Source: Actinacidiphila glaucinigra (GTDB lineage: Bacteria > Actinomycetota > Actinomycetes > Streptomycetales > Streptomycetaceae). Taken from it: a DNA stretch of 33,836 nt. Made by a program: the position numbers and the translations under genes. The DNA lies in NCBI RefSeq assembly GCF_900188405.1, contig NZ_FZOF01000049.1, forward strand, positions 1 to 33,836, read 5' to 3'. Below, one piece after another: positions 1-8,210 of the stretch. Within the stretch, counting starts at the first letter, position 1, and each line of letters starts with the position of its first letter. The notes beneath the pieces were generated by a model that had not been told where the DNA came from, ran no database searches, and saw only the letters and a program-made list of their open reading frames with translations.

Positions 1-113
1 CAATGCCCGCCAGAGCAACACGGTCAGGCACCCGAAGCCGATCCGGGTTCCTTGGTGCCCGCTGGGTGCGGCCGGCCTGGCATCGAGCTCATCGCCGCCT
101 CGTTACACAGCGC

Positions 114-431
114 ATGACGACGATGCCTGCCGACTCGCTGGAGTCTGCCGCTGCCGAACTGCTGGACGACTTCCGCACAGGCGTCTGGCACCCCAGCGTG
201 GAAGAGCGCGGTCTCGCCGACGGTCTGGCTCATATCCGATGGAGCGAAGACTCCCTGCGAGCATCCCTGCGGGACCTCCCACAGGCAGCCGCCGACGGCC
301 GCCTCTGCGCACTGCTCGCACTCGTCGCCCAGGCCATTGCCGAGGCACCGGAAGCCGCCAGCGACGGCACCCTGCTGCAGGTACGGGTCCTCATCGACGC
401 CCTCACCCCGCCCCTGGCAGGCTCCGGGTGA
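114..431 (+). CDS. hypothetical protein, 105 aa
   Basis: I do not recognise this protein. It is a mostly helical, alanine- and leucine-rich polypeptide with no signal peptide or membrane segment. The codon bias is typical for a high-GC actinomycete gene, and the frame stays open further upstream, so the start is uncertain; ATG at 114 or ATG at 126 are the likeliest, and neither has a clear Shine-Dalgarno sequence. It ends before a 346-base gap and faces the L,D-transpeptidase gene convergently. It could also be the 3' part of a gene that begins left of the window. Confidence 0.45.
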   Translation: MTTMPADSLESAAAELLDDFRTGVWHPSVEERGLADGLAHIRWSEDSLRASLRDLPQAAADGRLCALLALVAQAIAEAPEAASDGTLLQVRVLIDALTPPLAGSG

Positions 432-777
432 GCTCGCCGCTCTCAGGGCCAAGGGCCCTCGGGCCAGGTGAGCATGGCCCTGGACTGGCCGGCCGCAAGG
501 AGAGCGCGGAAGGCGACGCGAACGACTGTCCCTGTACTGCGGCGCACAGGGCTCGCAGTGCAGGCTCAGATGACTGAGCACCTGACCGCTGGTTCGGGTA
601 TGAGGGAGACGCGGCGACGTCGCTTGTTTGGTGCGTGCGGCGACCGCCGGGGTGGATGGTGGCTGGCGTGTCCGTGTGGCTGCGGCAGGCCCGAGGGGGC
701 TGCCGCGGCCGCGCACGGATCACCGCTTTGGTCGTCGGTGGGGGAGTGTGCCTTCTTCGGTCCGCCGCCCTGTGGCG
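432..777. other. intergenic, nothing recognised
   Basis: This gap lies between two convergent genes. Reading frames cross it on both strands, but their translations are low-complexity Arg/Pro/Gly strings typical of antisense frames in GC-rich DNA, and none has a good ribosome binding site. I saw no convincing terminator stem. Confidence 0.4.
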
Positions 778-1371
778 TCAGGACACGACGCGCAGGTGGG
801 TCGGCCAGCCGATGCGGTTGAGGAGCTTGAACATGTCCGTGATGTGGTTCGGGCGCAGCTTCACGCAGCCGGCGGACTTGTAGTCCTTGGAGTCTTGCCA
901 GCTGCGCTGCTCGCTGCGGCCTTGGCTGCCGTCGCGGTTCATCTCGGAGTGGATGAACATCTGCGTACGGATCTTCTTGTGGGGGTACTTGGAGCACCCC
1001 ATGTCCTCGAGGTAGACGGCGTAGCCCTTGATGTACTGGCCGTTGTACTTGGGGTCCTTGAGCTTGATCTTCCAGTTGCCGTTCGGGATCCAGCCCGCGC
1101 CGACTGTGCAGTCGATCTTGCTGCCCGTACCTGATCCGGCTCGGTAGGAGGCCAGGAGGTTCGTGCCCTGGTAGACCTTGAGCCTCGAGTTGGTGGGGTC
1201 GCTGGGGTTCTTGTCGTAGACCAGGCTGGTTGCCGTGGCAGCCGATGGCGTCTTGGCGGGTCCCTGCGCTGCAGTGGCAGGCGAGAGTGCCGGCGCCACG
1301 GTCAGCGTGAGGGTGGTTGCCGTGGCTGCGGCGATGAGGGTGCTGCGCAGGCGGCGTCCGTTGCTGCTCAT
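778..1371 (-). CDS. secreted L,D-transpeptidase (YkuD-type) family protein
   Basis: 197 aa, exported. An N-terminal signal peptide (about residues 1-35) has positive SSNGRRLR, a hydrophobic Ala/Thr/Leu core and a likely cleavage after ATA. The mature part shows the YkuD pattern: a substrate-entry strand with IPNGNWKI (about 95-102), the conserved histidine in FIHSEM (H141) and the catalytic cysteine in SAGCVKL (C169). The usual Arg after the Cys-Val pair is Lys here. Enzymes of this family form 3-3 peptidoglycan cross-links or attach proteins to the wall, using an active-site cysteine outside the membrane. The ATG at 1371 is preceded by GAGGAAA at good spacing. The gene upstream on the same strand encodes a peptidoglycan-binding regulator, which supports a wall-related role. 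Whether this member is a cross-linker or another acyl-transferase cannot be told from sequence. Confidence 0.85.
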   Translation of the reverse strand: MSSNGRRLRSTLIAAATATTLTLTVAPALSPATAAQGPAKTPSAATATSLVYDKNPSDPTNSRLKVYQGTNLLASYRAGSGTGSKIDCTVGAGWIPNGNWKIKLKDPKYNGQYIKGYAVYLEDMGCSKYPHKKIRTQMFIHSEMNRDGSQGRSEQRSWQDSKDYKSAGCVKLRPNHITDMFKLLNRIGWPTHLRVVS

Positions 1372-1683
1372 GTGTTTCCTCGTTCTCCCGCACGGCTTGA
1401 GGACTCTGACCGTGCGTGTGTGGCGTGCTGACAGGAAGCGGACCGGGAGACGTACCTGGATCTGCGACCCGTTGAACGGGGCGGGCTGTCCAGGAGCGCT
1501 GGCCGCGGAATCAGCATTGCCGGAGAAATCGAGTGGGAGAACACGATTCCAGCTGCCTGCCGAGGCGCATCGATGCGTTCTGCATGGCGAGTCTCTGACC
1601 TGGTCTTATGTTCTCCTGCAATGATGTGGGCGCCATGCCTGGGGCGGGTACGCCCTCGCAGGACGGGAAGCGCGCCGCGCTTC
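1372..1683. other. intergenic, probable leader of the L,D-transpeptidase gene
   Basis: This gap separates two minus-strand genes. It must hold the 5' end of the transpeptidase transcript unless both genes are co-transcribed. I recognise no promoter with confidence and no strong terminator hairpin. Confidence 0.35.
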
Positions 1684-2763
1684 TTACGCCGGATCGGGGG
1701 ATGGTGTCATCGTGTTCCTGTAGCGCGGCCCGCTGGCGGGCGGGAGTTGCTCCAGCAGTAGAGCCAGTAGCGTCTCCTCGTCGACCCGGCCGTTTGCGTG
1801 CAGGCCCTGGCTGCGCTGGAAGTGCTTCACGTTCTCGACGGTCACGGACGTGTAGGTTCCCGACACCGGCGTGGCGCCCTGGCCGACGTTATCGAGCAGT
1901 TCCTGCACGGCCCGTACCGCGAAAGAGTTGGAGCCCGGACCGACGCCCTCCTCTACCAGGGCTGGCCAGGTTCGCATGCCGACCTTGCCGTCGCGCTGCA
2001 GTTCCTCCTTCTCCTGGAATTTCAGGACGGCGTCCCGGGTGTCCTCTCCAAAGAATCCGTCGGTCGGGACCTTGTAGCCGTGCGCGTTCAGGAGGTTCTG
2101 CAGGGCGCGGCCACGGGTGTACTTGTCGTCCTTGCCCATGCGCAGCACCGGCCACTTGGACCGTGGTTCGCTTTGGGGAGCGGCGCCCGCCGCACCGTCG
2201 GCTGTGGCTGCGCTGTCGCGGGCGGCCAGCCGTTCGTGGAAGACCACGCCACCGGTGAACGCCACGACGACGGCTGCCGCTACCAGTACCGAGCGCAGCC
2301 ACCGGGCCCGGGCCCAGCCGGGGATATCACGGCGATCCGTGCCGTGTCGGTCAGCGGTCCCCTGCCTTGAGGGAGCGATACCGGATGCTGTGACAGGACC
2401 GGATTCGCTCGCGCTACCCGTCGGCGCAGCGTGTTCCCTTGCAGCGTTGCCGGGGGTTCGTTGGCGGGCGCTGTCCTGCAGCGCGGTCCGGCACAGCGCC
2501 CGCGCCTGCTCGAGTTCCGCCGCCGGGACACGCAACTGAGCGTGCAGTGCCTCGACCACCCGCAAAGGAGCCGTGGACAGGTGTTTCGGGTTCAGGTACC
2601 GCGACAGCGTCGTCTGGTCGACCCCGAGCCGCGCGGCCAGTGCCTGCTGCGTCGGCCTGGTGCCGCCGGTCGGGCTGCCGGCCTCCTCCCACCAGCGGCG
2701 CAGCAGCCGCGACAGCTGCACCCCTGCGCTTTCCTGGTCCTGGCCACCCGGCTCATGGGTCAT
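1684..2763 (-). CDS. HTH / transmembrane / double peptidoglycan-binding protein
   Basis: 359 aa, with a one-pass membrane layout. Residues ~36-75 form a helix-turn-helix of the Xre-like type (TQQALAARLGVDQTTLSRYL) in the cytoplasm. Residues ~155-176 are a hydrophobic transmembrane helix. The outside part contains two peptidoglycan_binding_1-like repeats, ~216-270 (with DGFFGEDTRDAVLKFQ) and ~282-338 (with SVTVENVKHFQRSQGL). Such a layout would join DNA binding to wall sensing, though in many Streptomyces genomes this type is uncharacterised. The frame extends upstream to 3150, but I chose the ATG at 2763 because GGGGAGAG precedes it and the extra part is low-complexity. It is divergent from the Ser/Thr kinase and lies upstream of the L,D-transpeptidase. 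Confidence 0.85.
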   Translation of the reverse strand: MTHEPGGQDQESAGVQLSRLLRRWWEEAGSPTGGTRPTQQALAARLGVDQTTLSRYLNPKHLSTAPLRVVEALHAQLRVPAAELEQARALCRTALQDSARQRTPGNAAREHAAPTGSASESGPVTASGIAPSRQGTADRHGTDRRDIPGWARARWLRSVLVAAAVVVAFTGGVVFHERLAARDSAATADGAAGAAPQSEPRSKWPVLRMGKDDKYTRGRALQNLLNAHGYKVPTDGFFGEDTRDAVLKFQEKEELQRDGKVGMRTWPALVEEGVGPGSNSFAVRAVQELLDNVGQGATPVSGTYTSVTVENVKHFQRSQGLHANGRVDEETLLALLLEQLPPASGPRYRNTMTPSPDPA

Positions 2764-3344
2764 GTGCGTGTCTCTCCCCGTCGTTGTGTAGAACAGCCGG
2801 GCCTCCACACCGCCTGCATGACGGCATAACAGCAGGTCAGCTCCCTGCATGACGGCAAGCATCGGTGCATCGGTCTCAGCGGCGCTGATCGTAACGACGT
2901 GGTCGCGGTATCGGGCACAACCGCTTGCAGGCTGTCCGCGCTCCAGGCGCGGCTCGACATGATCGTTGGCCGTGCGGCTGCGCCGTGAGCGAGCCGAGCC
3001 GGCGTCCTGGGGCAACGTCCCGGATTCACCCTGATGAGCGCATGGGGTATCGGGCTGCAGAGACGATGACTCACCCGGAGGAAGGACCTGCCGCGGTAAA
3101 GGACACCGGAACGTAGGCCGCTCGGCAGTTCCCGTGTGCAGCTCAGGCATTACGACGCGTCAGGCGCCTGTGACACTACGAAGTCGACGTCAGCAGGCGG
3201 GCATAGGGCAATCCCTTGAGTGCGGAACTGTTGCGTGATTGTCATGGGCATCCATGTTTCATCTGGCAGACTGCCGTTTCCGACGCACCATCAGCACACG
3301 CGGTATGGATCATCCGGCCGCAGGACGATCAACGAGGGAACCCC
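2764..3344. other. divergent intergenic region between wall regulator and kinase
   Basis: About 580 bases between two divergently read genes, so both promoters should lie here. The one clear structure is a 14-base direct repeat (separate entry). The kinase frame remains open upstream to a TTG at 3216, but the extra residues look non-coding. Confidence 0.5.
2813..2857. repeat. two 14-bp direct repeats, possible operator
   Basis: CCTGCATGACGGCA occurs at 2813-2826 and again, identically, at 2844-2857. The copies start 31 bp apart, close to three helical turns, so they would present on the same face of the DNA. They lie 50-95 bp upstream of the helix-turn-helix gene. An autoregulatory operator is an inference only. 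Confidence 0.4.
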
Positions 3345-5126
3345 GTGGAGTGGAACGCGCCGCAGCCGCAGTGGATCGGTCCGTACCGGATCGTTGCCAG
3401 GCTCGGCCAGGGCGGTATGGGCCAGGTGTTCCTGGGCCGAAGCCCTGGAGGCATGAAGGTCGCCGTGAAGGTGATTCGGCCGGACATCGCGGAGGACGAC
3501 GAGTTCCGCCGCCGCTTCGCCCGTGAAGCCCAGGCTGCCCGCCAGGTGAACAGCGCCTACACCGCCGCTGTGGTCGGCGCCGACGCCGAGGCCGACCCGC
3601 CGTGGCTGGCCACTGCCCACGTCCAGGGCGTCCCCCTGGACAAGGCTCTCCGTCACGGCCCCTGGCCCACCGACTCGGTACGGGCCCTGGGCGCGGGATT
3701 AGTGGAGGCCCTGAGCGCAATCCACGAGGCAGGGGTCATCCACCGCGACCTCAAGCCGTCGAACGTCATCCTGACGTCGAACGGCCCCCGCGTCATCGAC
3801 TTCGGCATATCCGCCATCGTGGACGCCACACGCCTGACAGAGCACGGAAGCTACCTGGGTACCGCCGGTTTCAGCTCGCCCGAGCAGATCAAGGGACAGG
3901 CAGTCGGCGCGGCCTCGGACGTGTTCTCGCTGGGCGTCCTCCTCGCCAGGACCGCCACCGGCCGGTACCCGTTCGGCGAGGCCGCCCCCGGCTCCGTCCT
4001 CCACTACCGCGTGCTCCACGAACAGCCCGAGATGGACGGCCTGCCGACCGAACTACGCGCCGTCATCGAGCCGTGTCTCGCCAAAGACCCGGCCCTCAGG
4101 CCCGGTCTGGGCGAACTGCTGCACCAGCTGGTCGAGCCGGTTGACGACCTGGTCACCGTCCTGGGTACCGCGGCGTGGCTGCCGCCGGCTGTCGCGGCGA
4201 TGACCGCCCTGCGCGAGGCCGAGGACACGGCCGGCCTGCGCCAAGCCTCCGCAGGCCAGGACGATGCAGCCGGGGACGCAGCGATCGCGCACCCCACGGA
4301 GCCCGACAGCCCCGCCCAGCCGGCCGCCGACCCCGCCGTCGCTTCCCCTGCCGAAGTAGCTCTCGCCAACGCCCCAACCCAGTCCGGCTCCCGCGCCGCG
4401 CGACGAAACGCGGACCGCACAGCCCAACGCCCCAGCCGCCGCGTGGCCCCGCTGGTCACCTCCGGGGCCACCGCCCTCATCCTCGTAGCCACTGGAGGCT
4501 GGTGGTGGTCCCAGCACTTGGACGAGGCGCAAGGGACCCCCTCGGAAGGCGCGTCCAAGGCCTCCATCGCGGCGAAAAAGTCACCATCCCCCTCGCCGAG
4601 CGCCTCCGTGTCCGGTCGGACCTCCGGTTCGCCTTCGGCCAAGTCACCCGCCAAAACTTCCGGCACCGGAGGTTCTTCTACGACGCCGACCCGGTCCCCG
4701 AAGTCCTCGGCGACGACCAAGCCGCCGTCCGAGCCCACCCTCGGCCTGGACTGGAAATGCCGCGACTCGTACGCCGCCGACAACGTCGACGGCTACTGGG
4801 TGCTGCCCTGCATCGCGGATGACACAGGCAACAGCATCGCCTACAAGATCCAGGCGAAGTCCCCTACCGCGCAGACCCTTACTTTCTACTACTGGCTCGG
4901 CCGGAACCCAGAGGACGGGAGCCGGGATGACATCACCCTCAGCTATGTGCGGGAATGCACCCTGCACCTGGTGCCCAACGAGGTACAGGAATGCCGGGTC
5001 TACACGTCCCGGCCGTCCGTCGGCGAAGTCCATGCCGGCGTGTCCGACACCAAGGGCAGTCTGGACGGCGCCAACAGCAACGCCATGTATTTCGACGGCC
5101 AGCACCTGTCCGAGATGCCCGCCTGA
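3345..5126 (+). CDS. membrane Ser/Thr protein kinase (Hanks type)
   Basis: 593 aa. The cytoplasmic kinase domain (~14-265) has every key motif: glycine loop GQGGMG (21-26), catalytic lysine in VAVKVI (K42), a helix-C glutamate (about E61), HRDLKPSN (133-140), DFG (152-154) and an SPEQ activation-loop end. A Pro/Ala-rich linker leads to one transmembrane helix (~366-388), then a Ser/Thr/Pro stalk and an outside domain of ~130 residues with several cysteines (for example in WKCRDSY, LPCIAD, RECTLH and QECRVY). There are no PASTA repeats. GTG at 3345 is chosen because GAGGGAA stands 6 bases upstream. Leu119 is encoded by TTA (3699-3701), the rare codon read only by the bldA tRNA in Streptomyces, so translation may depend on bldA. 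The neighbours are wall-related, which fits a sensor of envelope state; the substrate is unknown. Confidence 0.93.
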   Translation: MEWNAPQPQWIGPYRIVARLGQGGMGQVFLGRSPGGMKVAVKVIRPDIAEDDEFRRRFAREAQAARQVNSAYTAAVVGADAEADPPWLATAHVQGVPLDKALRHGPWPTDSVRALGAGLVEALSAIHEAGVIHRDLKPSNVILTSNGPRVIDFGISAIVDATRLTEHGSYLGTAGFSSPEQIKGQAVGAASDVFSLGVLLARTATGRYPFGEAAPGSVLHYRVLHEQPEMDGLPTELRAVIEPCLAKDPALRPGLGELLHQLVEPVDDLVTVLGTAAWLPPAVAAMTALREAEDTAGLRQASAGQDDAAGDAAIAHPTEPDSPAQPAADPAVASPAEVALANAPTQSGSRAARRNADRTAQRPSRRVAPLVTSGATALILVATGGWWWSQHLDEAQGTPSEGASKASIAAKKSPSPSPSASVSGRTSGSPSAKSPAKTSGTGGSSTTPTRSPKSSATTKPPSEPTLGLDWKCRDSYAADNVDGYWVLPCIADDTGNSIAYKIQAKSPTAQTLTFYYWLGRNPEDGSRDDITLSYVRECTLHLVPNEVQECRVYTSRPSVGEVHAGVSDTKGSLDGANSNAMYFDGQHLSEMPA

Positions 5127-5164
5127 CCGTTCGCCCGCCCGCGTGCCGCCGCCTTGCGAACCCC

Positions 5165-5195
5165 AGGCCCTGCCCCACAAGTAGGGGCAGGGCCT
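5165..5195 (+). terminator. strong hairpin terminator after the kinase gene
   Basis: A perfect 12-bp stem (AGGCCCTGCCCC / GGGGCAGGGCCT) with a 7-base loop begins 38 bases after the kinase stop codon. There is no long U tract, as is usual for Streptomyces terminators. Confidence 0.85.
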
Positions 5196-6080
5196 TCGGA
5201 CGTATCCGGATTTTCGGCCTCCTGGCAAACCGCTGGCCATGGGTGCTCAGGAGCTGGTGATCTCATACGCCGCTCCCCACCACCCCCGAGGACCTGGTGC
5301 CCAACCCAGCCCTCACTCTCCACGGGCGTGCACGCGGAGGTCGGTGCTGAAATTGCCTGACCCGGCACAGCCGCCGCCTCACGACGCAGGGGTCAGCTCG
5401 GCAACGGGGTTAGGTGAGGGAAGGCCACAGTCCCTGCCCGACGCCATGCTGCCAGGGTCACCATGACAACCGCCGACTTTCCCGCCCAACTTCTGCGGCC
5501 ACGCCGACTGCGGTTCTCGACCATCACCCGCCCGTCGCCGACGTCCGGCGTGACCGCACGGTGATGTCGCCGCAGGAAGGCGGACGTGCAGCTCTGGGGC
5601 TACTGGACTTCCCGTGCCGCGTGTCGGATACATCGCTCCACAGCGGCGCGGCACTCCAGCGTGAGATGTTCGCCGCGGCGAGTATCCGCGCTGTGGCTGC
5701 ACCCCCGACCGGGCTGGAGGAGGGGAGCGGCCGCGCGCCCACACCCGGTTGTCGTCCTCGTACGCGCCTGGAGACCTTCCTGGCCCTGTGCTCAGGGGGC
5801 GGGGGGGCCGGGAAGGGGGCTGGGCGTTTCTCGATTTCACCCGCTGCCGGCAGGTGAGTCCACGCATTCACCGAGAGCGTCGTCGTCGCATCCGATTGTA
5901 AAAGAGTGACGTGTCCATGGCTGCAGCGCTTCAGTGGGAAGTGCTGAGCACGTCCCCTAATTGATCCTTAATGTTGTATATGGCCGCGTGTCGGAAATGT
6001 CTTTCCGTGGGGCTGGCCTGGTCTTTCTTGTTCTCTTCGGGGCTGTTGCACGGTTGGCGGCTCTAAATGCCCTACATGGT
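5196..6080. other. intergenic, no convincing gene
   Basis: Frames on both strands (for example 5379-5867 minus and 5414-5857 plus) translate into low-complexity Pro/Arg/Gly-rich strings without ribosome binding sites. From about 5880 to 6070 the DNA becomes noticeably less GC-rich, which suggests a regulatory region upstream of the small membrane gene at 6148. I see no RNA gene. Confidence 0.4.
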
Positions 6081-6111
6081 GCGGCCCACGCCGGGCTAGG
6101 GCGTGGGCCGC
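6081..6111 (+). promoter_or_regulatory. 12-bp hairpin in the leader of the small membrane gene
   Basis: GCGGCCCACGCC and GGCGTGGGCCGC form a perfect 12-bp stem with a 7-base loop. It ends 36 bases before the start codon at 6148. It could be an attenuator, a terminator of upstream transcription, or an RNA-stability element; sequence alone does not decide. Confidence 0.5.
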
Positions 6112-6147
6112 GGTAGATCCGCTCCTGACCGTTCAGAAGGGACCGCC

Positions 6148-6348
6148 TTGAAGCGGGGCAAGAAATCTCAGAAGAAGGGCGACGCCGGCAAGGGCCGTCC
6201 GCGAGTAAGTACGCAGGGCATGGTCACGGCGTTCAATTCGACAGTCGTGACTTTGGTGGGTTCGTACGCGTCGACCGGCTCGATCCTGGTGATGTGTGGG
6301 GCCGGCGTGCTGGCGCTGGTACTCATTCTTCTCCTGGTCGTCCTGTAG
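6148..6348 (+). CDS. small single-pass membrane protein, 66 aa
   Basis: The first ~20 residues are highly basic (KRGKKSQKKGDAGKGRPR) and the C-terminus is a strongly hydrophobic helix (about 44-66, ending LVLILLLVVL). This predicts an N-in membrane peptide with a cytoplasmic basic tail. The TTG at 6148 is preceded by AAGGGA at 6-base spacing; a longer frame to 6103 would start inside or next to the leader hairpin and is less likely. The gene is bracketed by the hairpin at 6081-6111 and a strong terminator at 6357-6389, so it looks like a monocistronic unit. I do not recognise the family. A toxin-like or signalling membrane peptide is possible but unproven. Confidence 0.6.
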   Translation: MKRGKKSQKKGDAGKGRPRVSTQGMVTAFNSTVVTLVGSYASTGSILVMCGAGVLALVLILLLVVL

Positions 6349-6356
6349 TACGAGGG

Positions 6357-6389
6357 GGAGGGTGCATCCCGCTGTGGGATGCACCCTCC
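6357..6389. terminator. bidirectional hairpin terminator
   Basis: A perfect 14-bp stem (GGAGGGTGCATCCC / GGGATGCACCCTCC) with a 5-base loop sits between two convergent genes, 8 bases after the stop of the membrane peptide and 2 bases after the end of the sugar transferase gene. It can serve both strands. Confidence 0.9.
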
Positions 6390-6391
6390 GC

Positions 6392-7621
6392 TCACGCCAG
6401 GGCCGTCTCGTGCAGTGACCACCGTTCCAGCCTGACCCGCTCCGCGGGAGGGCGTTCGGGTGCGCCTGCCTGGTCCGCGGGGGCGACCGTGACCTGTTCC
6501 AGCGTGGCCAGCCGCGGCCCCTTGCCCTGTTGGAATGCCAGGAGGGCGAAGGCGGCATTGCTGAGCAGGCGCGGGCCGAGCCTGCTGTTGTAGAGGTAGT
6601 TGCGGTAGAGGAACTTGACCTGGGCAGGGACCACCACGCTCAGGTACTCATCGAGGTTCCTCTCCAGATGGCGGGTGTCCTCGAACACGGCCCCGATGAG
6701 GCCGGGGCGGTGCTGGAAGACCCACCGGCAGTCCTCGGGGTACCGCACGGCCACCTCGGGCGGCTCCGGCTTCGGGCCCACGAGCGTCAGGTCGCCGCGC
6801 AGGAGATTCCACAGTCGTGGGAAGTGCTCCGTGAACGGCAGCCACTGCCGCAGCAGCGGTACCCGCGTGCCGGTGACCTGATAGCGCAGCAGGAAGATGC
6901 CGTGGCCGCCCTGCCCGACATGCAGCTTCCTCTCCACGATGGTGTTGCTGTCACCGAGAGCGATCATCAGACCCGTCATGGCGGTGAACGGCAAGGTCAG
7001 CACGAGTGCGACGCAGGCGACGACGATGTCGGCCATCCGCCGGCTCTTGGACAGCGGGGCCGGTTCGCACGCCAGTCCCTTCACCGGCTTGCCGTCGGCC
7101 CGTGGAGCCGATGGCGGGCGGCGCCGTCCTCTCCTCACGACAACGCTGGCAGTGGCGAATGAGGCGATCATGGACAGCACGATCGCGGTGTCCGGGTAGC
7201 CGGACTGGTTCACGCCGTTCCCCACCAGATAGGAGAACACCAGCCAGAACGAGAAGATCTGAACGGCCAGCGGGAGAGCGAACTCCAGGATCGCCGAGCG
7301 CAGCCGGCGGCGCCGCCCCCACGGCCCCGCCTCCTGCTCCGGTGCCTCGAGTTCCTCTCGGTGGATCACCAGATTGGTGAGGGTGTCGTCACCGGACTGG
7401 TGGCTCTCGACCGCTGCCTGCTTGAACGCGTCCACCTTGATACGCAGGAGCAGGTCCTCGGTCTTGCGCGGTGTGATGACCTGACGGGCGGCCTCGTTGA
7501 GCTCCGCCAGGTACTGCGTGATCTCCGGTTCCTCGGTCAGGCCCAATTCCTCGGCCAGGCCGTTCTCCCCGGCCTGCTGAGGCGGGATCACCGGCTGGTT
7601 CTCGTTTCGCGAGATGCCCAT
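6392..7621 (-). CDS. bacterial sugar transferase (polyprenyl-phosphate sugar-1-phosphate transferase-like)
   Basis: 409 aa, membrane-bound. Two hydrophobic segments (about 113-136 and 146-165) precede the sugar transferase domain, which starts at SKSRRMADIVVACVALVLTL (the usual reentrant membrane helix) and includes the conserved RLWNLLRGDLTLVGPKPEPPE and RPGLIGAVF. Family members move a sugar phosphate from a nucleotide sugar to undecaprenyl phosphate, the first step in making exopolysaccharide or glycan. The segment where the family usually has K(F)RSM is FLLRYQVTGTR here, and the N-terminal ~100 residues are charged and helical, so substrate or even activity may differ. The start at 7621 is preferred over 7636 because GGGGGGAA precedes it and it lies one base after the sigma stop (TGAGATG), indicating translational coupling. 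Confidence 0.82.
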   Translation of the reverse strand: MGISRNENQPVIPPQQAGENGLAEELGLTEEPEITQYLAELNEAARQVITPRKTEDLLLRIKVDAFKQAAVESHQSGDDTLTNLVIHREELEAPEQEAGPWGRRRRLRSAILEFALPLAVQIFSFWLVFSYLVGNGVNQSGYPDTAIVLSMIASFATASVVVRRGRRRPPSAPRADGKPVKGLACEPAPLSKSRRMADIVVACVALVLTLPFTAMTGLMIALGDSNTIVERKLHVGQGGHGIFLLRYQVTGTRVPLLRQWLPFTEHFPRLWNLLRGDLTLVGPKPEPPEVAVRYPEDCRWVFQHRPGLIGAVFEDTRHLERNLDEYLSVVVPAQVKFLYRNYLYNSRLGPRLLSNAAFALLAFQQGKGPRLATLEQVTVAPADQAGAPERPPAERVRLERWSLHETALA

Positions 7622-7622
7622 C

Positions 7623-8210
7623 TCATTTCCCCCCATGAAGCGTGCTGCTCATCGGTGCTACCTGATTACCTGCCTCTGCGGCTTGTTCCTTGGCGATTGC
7701 CTCTTTGAGATGCTTCCGGGCATGGCGAATGTTGGACCGGACCGTGCTGGCCTTCTTGTCGAGAATCTCGGCGATCTCCTCCGGTGAGTACCCGTCGAAG
7801 ACCAGCGCCATGACCCGCCGCTGTTGCTGGTCCAATGCCCGCAGGTGTCGCAAGGCGTAGTCCTGGTCAACGTAGTCATGGCCCGGGGGAGCGACTTCCC
7901 GAGGGGCACCCCACGTACTGGCCAAGGCCGCTTCAGGAGCCTTGCGCAGGCGTACTTCGCTGTGCACCCACGCACGTTCAGCGGCCTTCCGGCAGTACGC
8001 CCGGGGGTTCCGGATCGTCTTCCACCGGGGGAAGACGTAAAACAGCGTTTCCGCCACGGCCTCTTCCGCCTCGTCCCAGGACGCTCCGAGGGCTGCCACG
8101 AATCGGACCAAGCTCACGTGTTCCGCACGCACGAAGTCATCGAAGTCTGCGTAGCCCTCCGGCGCTTCGGACTGTCCGGGGACGCGCTGTCCTGGAGCGC
8201 GCCTCACCAC
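7623..8210 (-). CDS. ECF-type RNA polymerase sigma factor (1)
   Basis: 195 aa. Region 2 (about 22-83: FDDFVRAEHVSLVRFVAALG ... DEAEEAVAETL ... RNPRAYCRKAA) and region 4 (about 121-170: LRALDQQQRRVMALVFDGY, then the helix-turn-helix EEIAEILDKKASTVRSNIRHARKHL) are both clear. Such proteins direct RNA polymerase to a small regulon. The start GTG at 8210 is preceded by AAGGG at 7 bases. The sugar transferase gene follows one base after the stop, so the sigma factor and transferase are made together. No anti-sigma gene is next to it. Whether the transferase's N-terminal extension acts on the sigma factor is an open inference. Confidence 0.88.
   Translation of the reverse strand: MVRRAPGQRVPGQSEAPEGYADFDDFVRAEHVSLVRFVAALGASWDEAEEAVAETLFYVFPRWKTIRNPRAYCRKAAERAWVHSEVRLRKAPEAALASTWGAPREVAPPGHDYVDQDYALRHLRALDQQQRRVMALVFDGYSPEEIAEILDKKASTVRSNIRHARKHLKEAIAKEQAAEAGNQVAPMSSTLHGGK

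Noticed and set aside
566..1393. 275-codon minus-strand frame overlapping the L,D-transpeptidase
   Set aside because: The overlapping frame at 778-1371 has a signal peptide and the catalytic H and C; this one is Gln/Pro/Arg-rich.
5379..5867. 162-codon minus-strand frame in the gap after the kinase
   Set aside because: Low-complexity Arg/Pro/Gly composition, no ribosome binding site, and an equally long frame lies opposite.
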